Assembly: GCF_016427505.1 (NCBI RefSeq)
Contig: NZ_JAELXS010000001.1
Coordinates: 62,001 to 126,000 of the forward strand
Direction of reading: 5' to 3'
Source of the DNA: Sphingomonas mollis
Lineage (GTDB): Bacteria > Pseudomonadota > Alphaproteobacteria > Sphingomonadales > Sphingomonadaceae
Length of the DNA: 64,000 bases
In this document: positions 1 through 8,724 of the stretch, piece after piece
Position numbering within the stretch: the stretch's first letter is position 1
How the letters are laid out: every line of letters starts with the position of its first letter
Notes under the pieces: generated by a model
The model's database searches: none
What the model saw: only the letters and a program-made list of their open reading frames with translations
Told to the model about the DNA's origin: nothing
Program-made: the position numbers and the translations under genes

Positions 1-519
1 GTCGGTTTCGTGCTGGGCATCGCCAAGGCGTACACGACCCGCGTCGGCTCCGGCCCGTTCCCGACCGAGCTGGAAGATGCGATCGGCGAGCAACTCGGCG
101 TGCGCGGCCATGAGTTCGGCACCGTCACCGGCCGCAAGCGCCGCTGCGGCTGGTTCGACGCGGTGCTGGTGCGCCAGTCGGCGGCGGTCGGCGGCATCAC
201 CGGCATCGCCCTGACCAAGATCGACGTGCTCGACGGCATGGACGAGGTGAAGATCTGCACCGGATACCGCCTGCGCGGCGAGACGCTGGATTACTTCCCG
301 TCGCACTCGGCGGATCAGGCGGCGGTCGAGCCGGTGTACGAGACGATGGAGGGCTGGCAGGGCACCACCGCCGGCGCGCGGAGCTGGGCCGACCTGCCGG
401 CACAGGCGATCAAGTATATCCGCCGGGTCGAAGAGTTGATCCGCTGTCCGGTGGCGCTGGTATCGACCAGTCCGCAGCGCGCGGACACGATCCTGGTGCG
501 CGATCCGTTCGCGGACTGA
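1..519 (+). CDS. purA: adenylosuccinate synthase, C-terminal part (cut by window start)
   Basis: This enzyme joins IMP and aspartate using GTP, the first step from IMP to AMP in the cytoplasm. The frame is already open at base 1, so the 5' part lies outside the window; 172 C-terminal residues are visible. They match the PurA C-terminal region: a [11 protein letters not shown] motif near the start, the KRRCGWFD segment, then [10 protein letters not shown], which contains the guanine-binding TKxD motif. The end is intact (…VRDPFAD). It is convergent with the next gene. No strong terminator is obvious in the 84 nt that follow. Confidence 0.97.
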   Translation, partial: VGFVLGIAKAYTTRVGSGPFPTELEDAIGEQLGVRGHEFGTVTGRKRRCGWFDAVLVRQSAAVGGITGIALTKIDVLDGMDEVKICTGYRLRGETLDYFPSHSADQAAVEPVYETMEGWQGTTAGARSWADLPAQAIKYIRRVEELIRCPVALVSTSPQRADTILVRDPFAD

Positions 520-603
520 GGGGTCTCGGCACAGTTGAGCAGGCGGAGCGGCGGCATGACGATGGCGGATCGGCGAAAGCCGGTCTGACCACGGCCGCCG
601 CTT

Positions 604-945
604 TCAGCCCGTTTTCCGGCGCAGGGTTTTCGCGATCAGCCAGAAGTGCATGAGCTGGATCGCGATGAACATCGTGCCGAGGCCGGCCAGTGTGGGTATC
701 ACAAGGCCCTCCTGCCCCGCTCGGGGCGGGACGGTCAACGACATGATGACGAAGACGACGAGGGTGGCGATGGCAACCGCCGGTATGAAGGCAAGGGCCA
801 GACGACGCGGCGCGGACCAGGTGACCTCTCCCGTGATCCACCATTGCATCGGCAGTCGATCCTCGTGCCGGAAGCGGGCATCGGCCCGGCAGGCCAATCC
901 ACCCAGCATCAGGCTGAATATCGCCGCGACGATCAGTGTGGTCAT
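604..945 (-). CDS. small integral membrane protein, DUF1648-like
   Basis: A 113-residue protein with three apparent hydrophobic segments (about residues 3-18, 50-72 and 82-105). A loop around residues 28-45 ([13 protein letters not shown]) resembles the DUF1648/SdpI-type loop, where proline, tryptophan and glycine positions are conserved. The start is chosen because a good GAAGGAG ribosome-binding site lies 7 nt upstream of the ATG at 945. It is convergent with purA and divergent from xseB. I cannot assign a function; the DUF1648 resemblance is my inference from a short loop only. Confidence 0.7.
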   Translation of the reverse strand: MTTLIVAAIFSLMLGGLACRADARFRHEDRLPMQWWITGEVTWSAPRRLALAFIPAVAIATLVVFVIMSLTVPPRAGQEGLVIPTLAGLGTMFIAIQLMHFWLIAKTLRRKTG

Positions 946-1118
946 CGGACACTCCTTCGTCGAACCGGATAGCATATTCCACACCGCCGGGCATCCCGCC
1001 GGTCGCGGCGTGTTGTACCGGGGATGACGAGGGGCGGCATCCTGACCGTCGCGGTTCGCGTACAAACTGGCCATCGCCGATCCTTGCCACCCCATCGCCC
1101 CTGTCGCATAGCGGGGGG

Positions 1119-1370
1119 ATGGAGACGCCCCCTGAGATTGCGATCGACGATCTGTCGTTCGAAGACGCCCTGAAGGAACTGGAACGGATCGTCGGCCGGC
1201 TGGAAAGCGGCGATGCGACGCTCGACGAATCGATCCGGCTGTACGAGCGCGGTGACCGACTGCGCGTGCGCTGTGCCGAGCGGCTGGATGCGGCGCAGGC
1301 GCGGATCGAGGCGATCCGGCTGGATGCCGAGGGCAAGCCACAGGGCACGCGCCCCTTTGCCGCCGGTTGA
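1119..1370 (+). CDS. xseB: exodeoxyribonuclease VII small subunit
   Basis: An 83-residue protein. The signature is the run [20 protein letters not shown] followed by a second helix with ERGDRL and [10 protein letters not shown], the helical hairpin typical of XseB. With XseA it forms exonuclease VII, which degrades single-stranded DNA to oligonucleotides. The ATG at 1119 gives the family-typical length; the upstream GCGGGGGG stretch can serve as a weak ribosome-binding site. It lies 4 nt before ispA, the classical xseB-ispA arrangement. No xseA is in view. Confidence 0.95.
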   Translation: METPPEIAIDDLSFEDALKELERIVGRLESGDATLDESIRLYERGDRLRVRCAERLDAAQARIEAIRLDAEGKPQGTRPFAAG

Positions 1371-1374
1371 TCGC

Positions 1375-2274
1375 GTGAGCGCATTGCCCGCTTCGCTGCC
1401 CGATGCGATCGCCGTCGTGGCGGCCGATATCGACCGCCGGTTCGACCAGTTGCTGGCGGTGCCGGACGATCCGCGCGCCGACCTGTACCGCTGCATGCGC
1501 CACGCTGCGATCGGTGGCGGCAAGCGGTTGCGGCCGCTGCTGACGATGGCCACCGCCGATCTGTTCGGGGTCGATCGCGACTGTGCGGCGCTCGTGGGGA
1601 CGGCGATCGAGGCGATCCATGTCTATTCGCTGATCCATGACGATCTGCCGGCGATGGACGACGACGACCTGCGTCGTGGCAAGCCGACCGCGCACAAGGC
1701 GTTCGGCGAGGCGACGGCGATCCTGGCGGGCGATTGCCTGCATGCGCTGGCGTTCGAGGTGCTGGCCGATCCGGCGACGCATGCCGATCCGTTCGTGCGT
1801 GCCGAACTGGTGCTCGATCTGGCGCGGGCGGCGGGGCCGTCGGGCATGGCGGGTGGGCAGATGATGGATCTGGCGGCGGAACAGACGCGCTTCGACCTGA
1901 ACACCGTCACCCGGTTGCAGCAGATGAAGACCGGCGCGTTGATCTGCGCGGCGGTGGAGGCGGGCGCGATCCTGGGCCGGTTGCCGGCGGAGGGACGCAC
2001 GGGCCTGCGCGGTTATGCCCATGATCTGGGGCTGGCGTTCCAGATCGCCGACGACCTGCTCGATGCCGAGGGGGACGAGGCGCTGGCCGGCAAGAAACTG
2101 CGCAAGGACGAGGAAGCGGGCAAGGAGACGTTCCTGACGCTGATGGGCGTCGATCGCGCACGGGCGCAGTGCGCGATGCTGGTCGATCAGGCCGTCAGCC
2201 ACCTGCATGCCTATGGCGCCGAGGCCGATCTGTTGCGCGCCGTGGCGCGGTATGTGGTGGAGCGCGACCGTTGA
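1375..2274 (+). CDS. ispA: farnesyl (polyprenyl) diphosphate synthase
   Basis: A 299-residue trans-prenyltransferase that condenses isopentenyl diphosphate with allylic diphosphates to make farnesyl diphosphate for quinones, carotenoids and undecaprenyl carriers. The first aspartate-rich motif DDLPAMD is at residues 89-95 and the second, DDLLD, at 226-230. GGGKRLRP near residue 48 binds the IPP diphosphate. The start is a GTG at 1375, just after the xseB stop, which gives the usual length. It overlaps coaD by 4 nt (TTGA), so translation is coupled. The usual dxs partner is absent and replaced by coaD. Confidence 0.95.
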   Translation: MSALPASLPDAIAVVAADIDRRFDQLLAVPDDPRADLYRCMRHAAIGGGKRLRPLLTMATADLFGVDRDCAALVGTAIEAIHVYSLIHDDLPAMDDDDLRRGKPTAHKAFGEATAILAGDCLHALAFEVLADPATHADPFVRAELVLDLARAAGPSGMAGGQMMDLAAEQTRFDLNTVTRLQQMKTGALICAAVEAGAILGRLPAEGRTGLRGYAHDLGLAFQIADDLLDAEGDEALAGKKLRKDEEAGKETFLTLMGVDRARAQCAMLVDQAVSHLHAYGAEADLLRAVARYVVERDR

Positions 2275-2774
2275 CCCGCGTCGGCGTCTATCCGGGGACG
2301 TTCGATCCCGTGACGCTGGGACATATGGACATCATCCGGCGCGGCGCGAAGCTGGTCGACCGGCTGGTGATCGGGGTCACGACCAATCCGTCCAAGTCGC
2401 CGATGTTCACGCTCGACGAGCGAATGGCGACGGTGCGGCGCGAGGTGGCGGACGTGCCGGGTGTAATCGATGTGGTCGCATTCGATTCGCTGCTGATGGA
2501 CTTCGCCACGCGCGAGGGGGCAAAGGTGATCGTCCGCGGCCTGCGCGCGGTCGCCGATTTCGAATATGAGTACCAGATGGCCGGCATGAACCAGCAGATC
2601 AACCGCAGCGTCGAGACGGTGTTCCTGATGGCCGATGTCGGCCTGCAACCGATCGCGTCGCGGCTGGTGAAGGAGATCGCGCTGTATGGCGGCGATGTGT
2701 CGAAGTTCGTGACGCCGTCCGTGTGTGACGAATTGGCCACGCGTGTTGCCCTGATCGGACGCAAGGGCAGCTGA
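2271..2774 (+). CDS. coaD: phosphopantetheine adenylyltransferase
   Basis: A 167-residue nucleotidyltransferase that makes dephospho-CoA from 4'-phosphopantetheine and ATP, the penultimate CoA step. Family marks are VYPGTFDPVTLGHMDII at the N terminus (with the ATP-binding TLGH), the VIVRGLRAVADFEYE segment around residues 88-102, and the C-terminal SRLVKEIALYGGDVSKFV region. The start is a TTG whose last two bases begin the ispA stop (TTGA). A longer reading frame exists upstream but would overlap ispA with no homology. Confidence 0.96.
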   Translation: MTRVGVYPGTFDPVTLGHMDIIRRGAKLVDRLVIGVTTNPSKSPMFTLDERMATVRREVADVPGVIDVVAFDSLLMDFATREGAKVIVRGLRAVADFEYEYQMAGMNQQINRSVETVFLMADVGLQPIASRLVKEIALYGGDVSKFVTPSVCDELATRVALIGRKGS

Positions 2775-2816
2775 GCCGCGTTGACCCGTGCGGTCCCGGT
2801 ACGGTAACCGCCGGCG

Positions 2817-2992
2817 CGTGACGGGTTCCCGGCGACGGGATCAAAAGGGAAGTCGGTGAGCGGGAAGCCCCCGCGGTTCCGGCGCTGTTCCCGCAACTGT
2901 GACCGGCGAGCGGCCACCCCATGATGCCACTGGATCGTTTTCCGGGAAGGCGGGGCGGTTCGCGACGACCCGGAAGCCAGGAGACCTGCCTG
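2817..2992 (+). promoter_or_regulatory. cobalamin (B12) riboswitch
   Basis: This non-coding stretch lies between coaD and btuB. It carries the conserved cobalamin-aptamer blocks in order: AAAGGGAAGTCGGTG at 2844-2858, GCTGTTCCCGCAACTGTGA at 2884-2902, CCACTGG near 2927, GGGAAGGCGG near 2944, and the B12 box GAAGCCAGGAGACCTGCC at about 2973-2990. The remaining ~118 nt to the btuB ATG hold GC-rich inverted segments that could act as the expression platform. B12 binding in this class normally turns expression off. The 335-nt gap between coaD and btuB holds no gene. Confidence 0.95.
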
Positions 2993-3109
2993 TCACGGTC
3001 GATCCTTCGCGCCGGCGGGAGTACCGGAGCGGACGAGGGGTTCCCCCTCGAGCGAGCGACGCCCGACGGCCGGTCGCAATCACGCGCACGGCCAGCAAGG
3101 ACGTGCCCG

Positions 3110-5014
3110 ATGCTGAAATACTTGCTTCTCTCCGCCGCGGCGATCGCCGCGCCCGCCGCCGCCCAAAGCCTTGACCAGCCCTCCACCAATGACGACCGGA
3201 TCGTCGTGACCGCGACCCGCGCCGAACAATCGGTGCGCGAGGTCGGGCAGGCGATCACCGTCATCGACCGCGACGAGATCGAGCGCCGCCAGACCGTGGT
3301 TGTCTCCGACCTGCTGGCGACGATGCCGGGTGTAACGGTGACGCGCAACGGATCGATCGGTGGCTTCACCGGCGTACGCCTGCGCGGCGCGGAGGCCGAA
3401 CAGACGCTGGTGGTGATCGACGGCGTGCGCGTGAACGATCCGTCGTCGCCGGGCGGCGGCTTCGATTTCGCCAACCTGTTGTCGAGTTCGGTCGAGCGGA
3501 TCGAAATCCTGCGTGGCCCCAATTCGGTGCCATGGGGCAGCCAGGCGATCGGCGGTGTGGTCAACATCATCACCGCCCAGCCAACCGAGGGGCTGCGCGT
3601 GCGCGGCAACGCCGAATATGGCTATGCCGATCAGGTGTTTACCAGCGCCGGCGTGGCCGGTGGTACGGGCGGGCTGACGGGATCGCTGACCGGCGGCTAC
3701 CTGCGCACCGACGGCATCTCGTCGGCAGCGGTCGGCAGCGAGCGGGACGGGTATCGCCAATATGGCGCCAACGGGCGGCTGGGATACGAGATCGTGCCGG
3801 GCATCGGCGTCGACCTGCGCGGCTGGTACGCGCATAGCCGGGCGCGGCTGGACGGGTTTCCGGCGCCGGCCTTCACCTTCGCCGACACCAACGAATATTC
3901 GACGATGCAGGAAGTCTATGGCTATGCCGGCGTCCATGCCGATCTGGCCGATGGCCGCTTCCGCAACCGCGCGGCGTTCACCATCGCCGACATCAACCGC
4001 GACAATTACGCGCCCGATTTCGGCGACGAGCCGTCGTTCATCGGTCGCGGGCGATCGGAGCGGTACGAGTATCAGGGCGATTTCCGGCTGATCGAGCAAG
4101 CCCGTCTGGTCGGCGGCGTCGAGCATGAGACCAGCCGCTATGGCGATGACTTCGCGCGCTATTCGGTCGGCATCACCAGCGTTTATGGCCAGTTGATCGT
4201 GAAGCCGGTCGACATGCTGACGCTGACCGGTGGCGTCCGCAACGACGATCACGACCAGTTCGGCAGCCACACCACGTTCGGCGGCGATGCGGCGCTGGCG
4301 CTGGACACGGGTACGACCTTGCGCGCGAGCTATGGCGAGGGGTTCAAGGCGCCGACGCTGTACCAGCTCTACAGCGATTTCGGTAACGGGCGGCTCGATC
4401 CGGAAACCGCGCGCAATTACGATCTGGGCGTCGAGCAGACGTTTCTGGGCGGCCGTGCGCGGGTCGGCGCGACCTATTTCAACCGGCGGACGAAGAACCA
4501 GATCAATTTCCGGTCGTGCACGCTGGCGGAGCGGAACACGGCCGGCTCGATCTGCGTCGGGCGCCCCTTCGGCGTCTATGACAATATCCAGCGCGCCGAT
4601 GCGGAGGGTGTCGAACTGACGATCGCGTTGATGCCGGTCGATGGGTTCACCGTGACGGGCAATTACAATTACATCGACAGCGAGAACCGGACGCCGGGCG
4701 CCAATTTCGGACGCGATCTGGCGCGGCGACCGCATCAGACGGTGACGATGAACGCCGATTATCGCTGGTCGTTCGGTCTGTCGCTGGGCGGCACGATCAC
4801 GCATGTCGGCGACAGTTTCGACAATGCGGCGAACACCGTGCGGCTGGACGGATATGTGCTGGCGGGCCTGCGCGCCGAATTCCCGATCGGCGAGCGGCTG
4901 GTGATCTATGGCCGCGTCGACAATCTGTTCGACGAGGATTACCGCAGCGTCGCCGGTTACGGCACGGTCGGGCGGGCGGCGTTCGGCGGGATACGGGTGA
5001 AGCTGGACCAGTGA
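3110..5014 (+). CDS. btuB: TonB-dependent vitamin B12 receptor
   Basis: A 634-residue outer-membrane receptor. It has a signal peptide (residues 1-18, cleavage after PAAA), a TonB-box-like DRIVVTATR, a plug domain with VRLRGAEAEQTLVVIDGVRVN and the IEILRGPNSVPWGSQAIGGVVNI motif, then a beta-barrel ending in GGIRVKLDQ. The ATG at 3110 is chosen because it is followed at once by the signal peptide; upstream in-frame codons belong to the riboswitch leader. The cobalamin riboswitch directly upstream and the btuFCD-like genes directly downstream make B12 (or another corrinoid) the likely ligand. Its stop overlaps the next GTG start by 4 nt. Confidence 0.93.
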   Translation: MLKYLLLSAAAIAAPAAAQSLDQPSTNDDRIVVTATRAEQSVREVGQAITVIDRDEIERRQTVVVSDLLATMPGVTVTRNGSIGGFTGVRLRGAEAEQTLVVIDGVRVNDPSSPGGGFDFANLLSSSVERIEILRGPNSVPWGSQAIGGVVNIITAQPTEGLRVRGNAEYGYADQVFTSAGVAGGTGGLTGSLTGGYLRTDGISSAAVGSERDGYRQYGANGRLGYEIVPGIGVDLRGWYAHSRARLDGFPAPAFTFADTNEYSTMQEVYGYAGVHADLADGRFRNRAAFTIADINRDNYAPDFGDEPSFIGRGRSERYEYQGDFRLIEQARLVGGVEHETSRYGDDFARYSVGITSVYGQLIVKPVDMLTLTGGVRNDDHDQFGSHTTFGGDAALALDTGTTLRASYGEGFKAPTLYQLYSDFGNGRLDPETARNYDLGVEQTFLGGRARVGATYFNRRTKNQINFRSCTLAERNTAGSICVGRPFGVYDNIQRADAEGVELTIALMPVDGFTVTGNYNYIDSENRTPGANFGRDLARRPHQTVTMNADYRWSFGLSLGGTITHVGDSFDNAANTVRLDGYVLAGLRAEFPIGERLVIYGRVDNLFDEDYRSVAGYGTVGRAAFGGIRVKLDQ

Positions 5015-5820
5015 AGCGGGTGAGCGCCCCCGTCTTTAGCATTGCCCTGACGCTGGCGGCCTGCGCGTCGCCACCGCCAGACTTCAGGGGCGGGGGCGGG
5101 GGGATCGTGTCGGTCAATCCGTGTGCGGACGCGATGCTGGTGCGGCTGGTCCCGGCATCGCGGATCGCGGCGATCAGCCATTATTCGCACGACCCGGTGG
5201 CGACGTCGCTACCGATCGCGGTCGCCCGCCGCTTTCGCGCGACTGCGGGGACGGCGGAGGAGGTGATCGCGCTGGCGCCCGATCTGGTCGTCGCGTCCAG
5301 CTTCACCGCCCCCGCAACCCGCGATGCGTTCGCGCGGGCGGGGGTGAAGACGCTGTATCTGGATGCACCGGCGACGATCGCGGCGAGCGAGGCGCAGGTG
5401 CGGCAACTCGCGGCGGCAGTCGATGCGAGCGCGGCGGGGGAGCGGATGGTGACGGCGATCGAGCGATCGTTGCCGCCGGTCCCAACGGGAAGACGGCCGG
5501 CGGCGCTGCTGTTCATTGCCGGCGATCTGGCGACGGGGGTCGGGACGCTGCTCGACGAGATGATGACGCGGGCCGGGTTCGCCAATGCGGCGACGGCATA
5601 TGGCTTGCAGTTCACCGGCCGCCTTCCCGCCGAGCAACTGGTGGCCCGACCGCCCGAGGTGGTGATCGCGCCGGCGGGCGGGCGCGGCGTCGATCTGCGC
5701 CGGCGGTTGCTGCCTCATACGGTCGAGGCGAATTTCCCCCGGCAATTGGTGAATTGCGGCGGACCGAGCATCGTGCCGGCGATGCGGCGACTGATGGCGA
5801 TCCGGGCGAAACTGGCATGA
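5011..5820 (+). CDS. btuF: B12 ABC transporter substrate-binding lipoprotein
   Basis: A 269-residue protein of the BtuF/FhuD-type helical-backbone binding family. A lipobox LAAC at residues 15-18 implies a lipoprotein, presumably periplasm-facing. After it comes VSVNPCADAMLVRLVPASRIAAIS, the usual start of this domain, and later an LAPDLVVAS segment. It would hand corrinoid from BtuB to BtuCD. The start is a GTG overlapping the btuB stop; it overlaps btuC by 4 nt (ATGA). The substrate is inferred from riboswitch and neighbours; sequence alone would also allow a haem or siderophore binder. Confidence 0.88.
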   Translation: MKRVSAPVFSIALTLAACASPPPDFRGGGGGIVSVNPCADAMLVRLVPASRIAAISHYSHDPVATSLPIAVARRFRATAGTAEEVIALAPDLVVASSFTAPATRDAFARAGVKTLYLDAPATIAASEAQVRQLAAAVDASAAGERMVTAIERSLPPVPTGRRPAALLFIAGDLATGVGTLLDEMMTRAGFANAATAYGLQFTGRLPAEQLVARPPEVVIAPAGGRGVDLRRRLLPHTVEANFPRQLVNCGGPSIVPAMRRLMAIRAKLA

Positions 5821-6785
5821 GCCGGGCCATGAAGCTCGCGCTGTTGGCGGCGCTGGTCGGCCTGTCGTTTGCCGGGTCGCTGATGACGGGCAAGTCGGTC
5901 GTGCCGTTGTCGGCGTGGTTTTCCGACGATCCGCGCTGGTGGATCATCCTGCAATTGCGATTGCCGCGGGCGGTGCTGGGGCTGGCGCTGGGCGCGGTGC
6001 TGGGCCTGTCGGGCGCGGTGTTGCAGGGATATCTGCGCAATCCGCTGGCCGATCCGGGCGTGGTCGGCGTGTCGTCGGCGGCGGCGCTGGGCGCGGTGAC
6101 GGCGATCGTCGCGGGCGTGGCGACGGGGGCGGGCGTGTTCGCGGCGGCGATCGTCGCGGCGGCGGGGGCGATGGCGTTGCTCGCGGCGCTGACATGGCGG
6201 TCGGATGGCACGGTGACGTTCGTGCTGGCGGGGACGGTGCTGGCCAGCCTGGCGGGGGCGCTGACGGCGTTTGTGATCTCGGTCGCGCCCAATCCCTATG
6301 CGGTGGCGGAGGTGATGGACTGGCTGATGGGTGCGCTGACCGATCGAGGTTGGGGCGACGTGGCGCTGGCGGGGCCGCCGATGGCGGCGGGGGCGACTCT
6401 GTTGCTGCTGACGGCGCGGTCGCTGGATGCATTGTCTTTGGGCGAGGCAGCGGCGCGGTCGCTGGGCGTCGATCTGGGGCGGACGCGCGGGCTGGTGGTG
6501 GCCGGCACCGGGCTGGCGGTGGGGGCGGGCGTGGCGGCGACGGGGGTGATCGGTTTCGTCGGGCTGATCGTGCCGCATCTGTTGAGGCCGGTGTTCGGGG
6601 CGCGGCCGGGGGCGTTGCTGGTGCCGTCTGCCCTGGGTGGCGCGGTGCTGGTGCTGGTCGCCGATGCGCTGGTGCGGCTGGTGCCGGGGGCGGGGGAAGT
6701 GCGGCTGGGCGTGGCGATGGCGCTGATCGGGGCGCCGTTCTTCCTGATGCTTTTGCTGCGGTCGCGGGGTGAGGCGTGGCGCTGA
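5817..6785 (+). CDS. btuC: B12 ABC transporter permease (FecCD family)
   Basis: A 322-residue inner-membrane protein with about nine to ten hydrophobic helices. FecCD-family motifs are LRLPRAVLGLALGAVLGLSG near residues 46-65, YLRNPLADPGVVGVSSAA near 71-88, and a late GVIGFVGLIVPHLLR that contains the coupling region touching the ATPase. It forms the dimeric channel of the importer. The ATG at 5817 overlaps the btuF stop. Its 3' end overlaps btuD by 10 nt. Confidence 0.93.
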   Translation: MSRAMKLALLAALVGLSFAGSLMTGKSVVPLSAWFSDDPRWWIILQLRLPRAVLGLALGAVLGLSGAVLQGYLRNPLADPGVVGVSSAAALGAVTAIVAGVATGAGVFAAAIVAAAGAMALLAALTWRSDGTVTFVLAGTVLASLAGALTAFVISVAPNPYAVAEVMDWLMGALTDRGWGDVALAGPPMAAGATLLLLTARSLDALSLGEAAARSLGVDLGRTRGLVVAGTGLAVGAGVAATGVIGFVGLIVPHLLRPVFGARPGALLVPSALGGAVLVLVADALVRLVPGAGEVRLGVAMALIGAPFFLMLLLRSRGEAWR

Positions 6786-7549
6786 TCGTCCATCGCCTGT
6801 CGGTGAGGCTGGGGACGCGTGCCATTCTGCGCGACGTGTCGGCGCGGTTCGAGGCGGGGCGCGTCACCGCGATCCTGGGGCCGAACGGGGCGGGCAAGAG
6901 TACGCTGGTGAAGGCGATGGCGGCGCTGGTGACGGCAAGCGGATCGGTGACGCTGGACGGCGCGGCGATCGGCGACATGGACCCGCGCGCGCGAGCGAGG
7001 GCGATCGGATATCTGCCGCAGGACGCGGTGGTCCACTGGAACATGCCGGCGCGCGAGGTGGTGGCGCTCGGCCGTCTGCCGCATCGGCGCGCGTCGGTGG
7101 CACCGTCGGCGCTCGACGCCGTGGCGATCGACCGGGCGATGGCGGCGACCGATACCGCGACGCTGGCGATGCGGCCGGTGGGCGAGTTGTCGGGCGGCGA
7201 GCGGGCGCGGGTGTTGCTGGCACGGGTGCTGGCGGGGGAGCCGCGCTGGTTACTGGCGGACGAGCCGCTCGCCAGTCTAGATCCCGCGCACCAGATCGAT
7301 CTGCTGGCGCGGTTGCAGGCGCATGCGCAGGGTGGCGCTGGCGTCATCGTGGTGCTGCACGATCTGGTGCAGGCGGCGCGGGCGGCGGACGATGTTCTGT
7401 TGCTGAAGGACGGCGGCGTGCTGGCGTTCGGGCCGGTGGCGACGGTGTTGACGCCGGCGTTGCTGGAACAGGCATTCGGTGTACGGGTGGCGATGCTGGA
7501 CGAGGGCGGGCGGCGATTGCCCGTGCCGGTCGGGCGGATCGACCGATAG
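6776..7549 (+). CDS. btuD: B12 ABC transporter ATP-binding protein
   Basis: A 257-residue ABC ATPase. Walker A GPNGAGKS is at residues 35-42, signature LSGGE at 138-142, Walker B LLADEP at 159-164, and the switch histidine at 195 (VLHDL). It powers the BtuC channel. The start is the GTG at 6776 inside the end of btuC, the fourth gene of a fully overlapping btuB-F-C-D unit. No adenosyltransferase or cobalamin salvage gene is next to it. Confidence 0.93.
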   Translation: MALIVHRLSVRLGTRAILRDVSARFEAGRVTAILGPNGAGKSTLVKAMAALVTASGSVTLDGAAIGDMDPRARARAIGYLPQDAVVHWNMPAREVVALGRLPHRRASVAPSALDAVAIDRAMAATDTATLAMRPVGELSGGERARVLLARVLAGEPRWLLADEPLASLDPAHQIDLLARLQAHAQGGAGVIVVLHDLVQAARAADDVLLLKDGGVLAFGPVATVLTPALLEQAFGVRVAMLDEGGRRLPVPVGRIDR

Positions 7550-7585
7550 GTCGACGGATGCGGCGGCGGCGCTTATGTCGCCGAC

Positions 7586-8644
7586 GTGATCGATATTCCC
7601 GCTCCGCTCCGCCTGCGTCTCGATAGCGAGGCCCTCGTCCATAACTGGCGCACGCTGGATCGCCTGAGCGGCCGTGCGGCATGCGGGGCGGCCGTGAAGG
7701 CCGATGGCTATGGTCTGGGCGCAACCGGGGTGGCGGAGCGGCTGGCGGCGGCGGGGTGCCGCGATTTTTTCGTCGCCACATGGAGCGAGGCGCAGGCACT
7801 GGCCCCGCTCGGCCTGCCGGTATCGGTGCTGCACGGCGTGCGGGCAGAGGACATGCCGGCGGCGATGGCCGGCTTCGCACGACCGGTGCTGAACACCGCG
7901 CAACAGATCGCGCGCTGGCGGGCGGCGGGCGGCGGTGCGTGCGACGTGATGGTGGACACGGGCATGAACCGATTGGGCGTATCGCCCGACGAGGTTCGCG
8001 GTGGCCTGCTCGACGGTCTGGCGATCGAGACGCTGATGAGCCACCTCGCCTCCGCCGACGAGGACACCGACACCGCCCGTGCGATGAGCGAGCGCCAGCG
8101 GGCGACGTTCGCGGCATTGGCGGGCGTGACGGGCGCGCGGCGGATGAGCCTGGCCAATTCCGCGGGCATCGGTCTGGGGGCGGATTATGCGTTCGATCTG
8201 ACCCGGCCGGGACTGGCGCTGTATGGCGGTGTGCCGCGTGCGGAGATGGCGGCGGCGATCCGGCAGGTCGTGTTTCCGGAAGCGCAGGTGCTGCAACGCC
8301 GACGCGTGCGGGCGGGGGAGAGCGTGGGGTACAACGCGACGTGGACGGCGGCGGTGGATACCGAGGTGGCGATTATAAATCTGGGGTATGCGGATGGGTA
8401 TCGGCGGGCGTTTTCGGGGGTTGGATCGGCCAGCTTTGGAGAACATCGGTTGCCGGTGCTGGGGCGGGTTTCGATGGATCTGGTGGCACTTAAACTGCCA
8501 ACGAATTGCCATGCAGATGACGAAGCTTGGGTATCGATCGATTATCGCTTGGCGTCCAATGCGATCATAGCAGCAGTATCGCAGTATGAATTGTTGACCA
8601 ACCTCGGCGCACGATATGATCGTCGTTGGGTGTCAAACGTTTAA
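7586..8644 (+). CDS. alr: alanine racemase
   Basis: A 352-residue PLP enzyme interconverting L- and D-alanine for peptidoglycan. Lysine 38 in AAVKADGYG is the PLP Schiff-base lysine; tyrosine 249 in SVGYNATW is the second catalytic base; GRVSMD near 294-299 is the C-domain motif. The GTG at 7586 gives a family-normal N terminus. Homology runs to the very end (SQYELLTNLGARYDRRW), so the gene looks intact. However, from about base 8485 (residue ~300) codon choice becomes markedly A/T-richer than the first 300 codons, continuing into the next gene. Confidence 0.94.
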   Translation: MIDIPAPLRLRLDSEALVHNWRTLDRLSGRAACGAAVKADGYGLGATGVAERLAAAGCRDFFVATWSEAQALAPLGLPVSVLHGVRAEDMPAAMAGFARPVLNTAQQIARWRAAGGGACDVMVDTGMNRLGVSPDEVRGGLLDGLAIETLMSHLASADEDTDTARAMSERQRATFAALAGVTGARRMSLANSAGIGLGADYAFDLTRPGLALYGGVPRAEMAAAIRQVVFPEAQVLQRRRVRAGESVGYNATWTAAVDTEVAIINLGYADGYRRAFSGVGSASFGEHRLPVLGRVSMDLVALKLPTNCHADDEAWVSIDYRLASNAIIAAVSQYELLTNLGARYDRRWVSNV

Positions 8645-8683
8645 ATAAAAGTAAGTGTCTCTTAGTCTTAATTCAAACAAAAA

Positions 8684-8706
8684 GGGCCGCCTATCTTAGG
8701 CGGCCC
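8684..8706 (-). terminator. rho-independent terminator between convergent alr and TonB receptor gene
   Basis: A perfect 8-bp stem GGGCCGCC / GGCGGCCC closes a 7-nt loop. On the minus strand the stem is followed by a run of six T and further T-rich sequence, making a good terminator for the receptor gene ending at 8725. On the plus strand the following sequence (TATCTAGTG) is a poor U-tract, so it is weaker for alr. Confidence 0.85.
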
Positions 8707-8724
8707 TATCTAGTGTATTATCGC

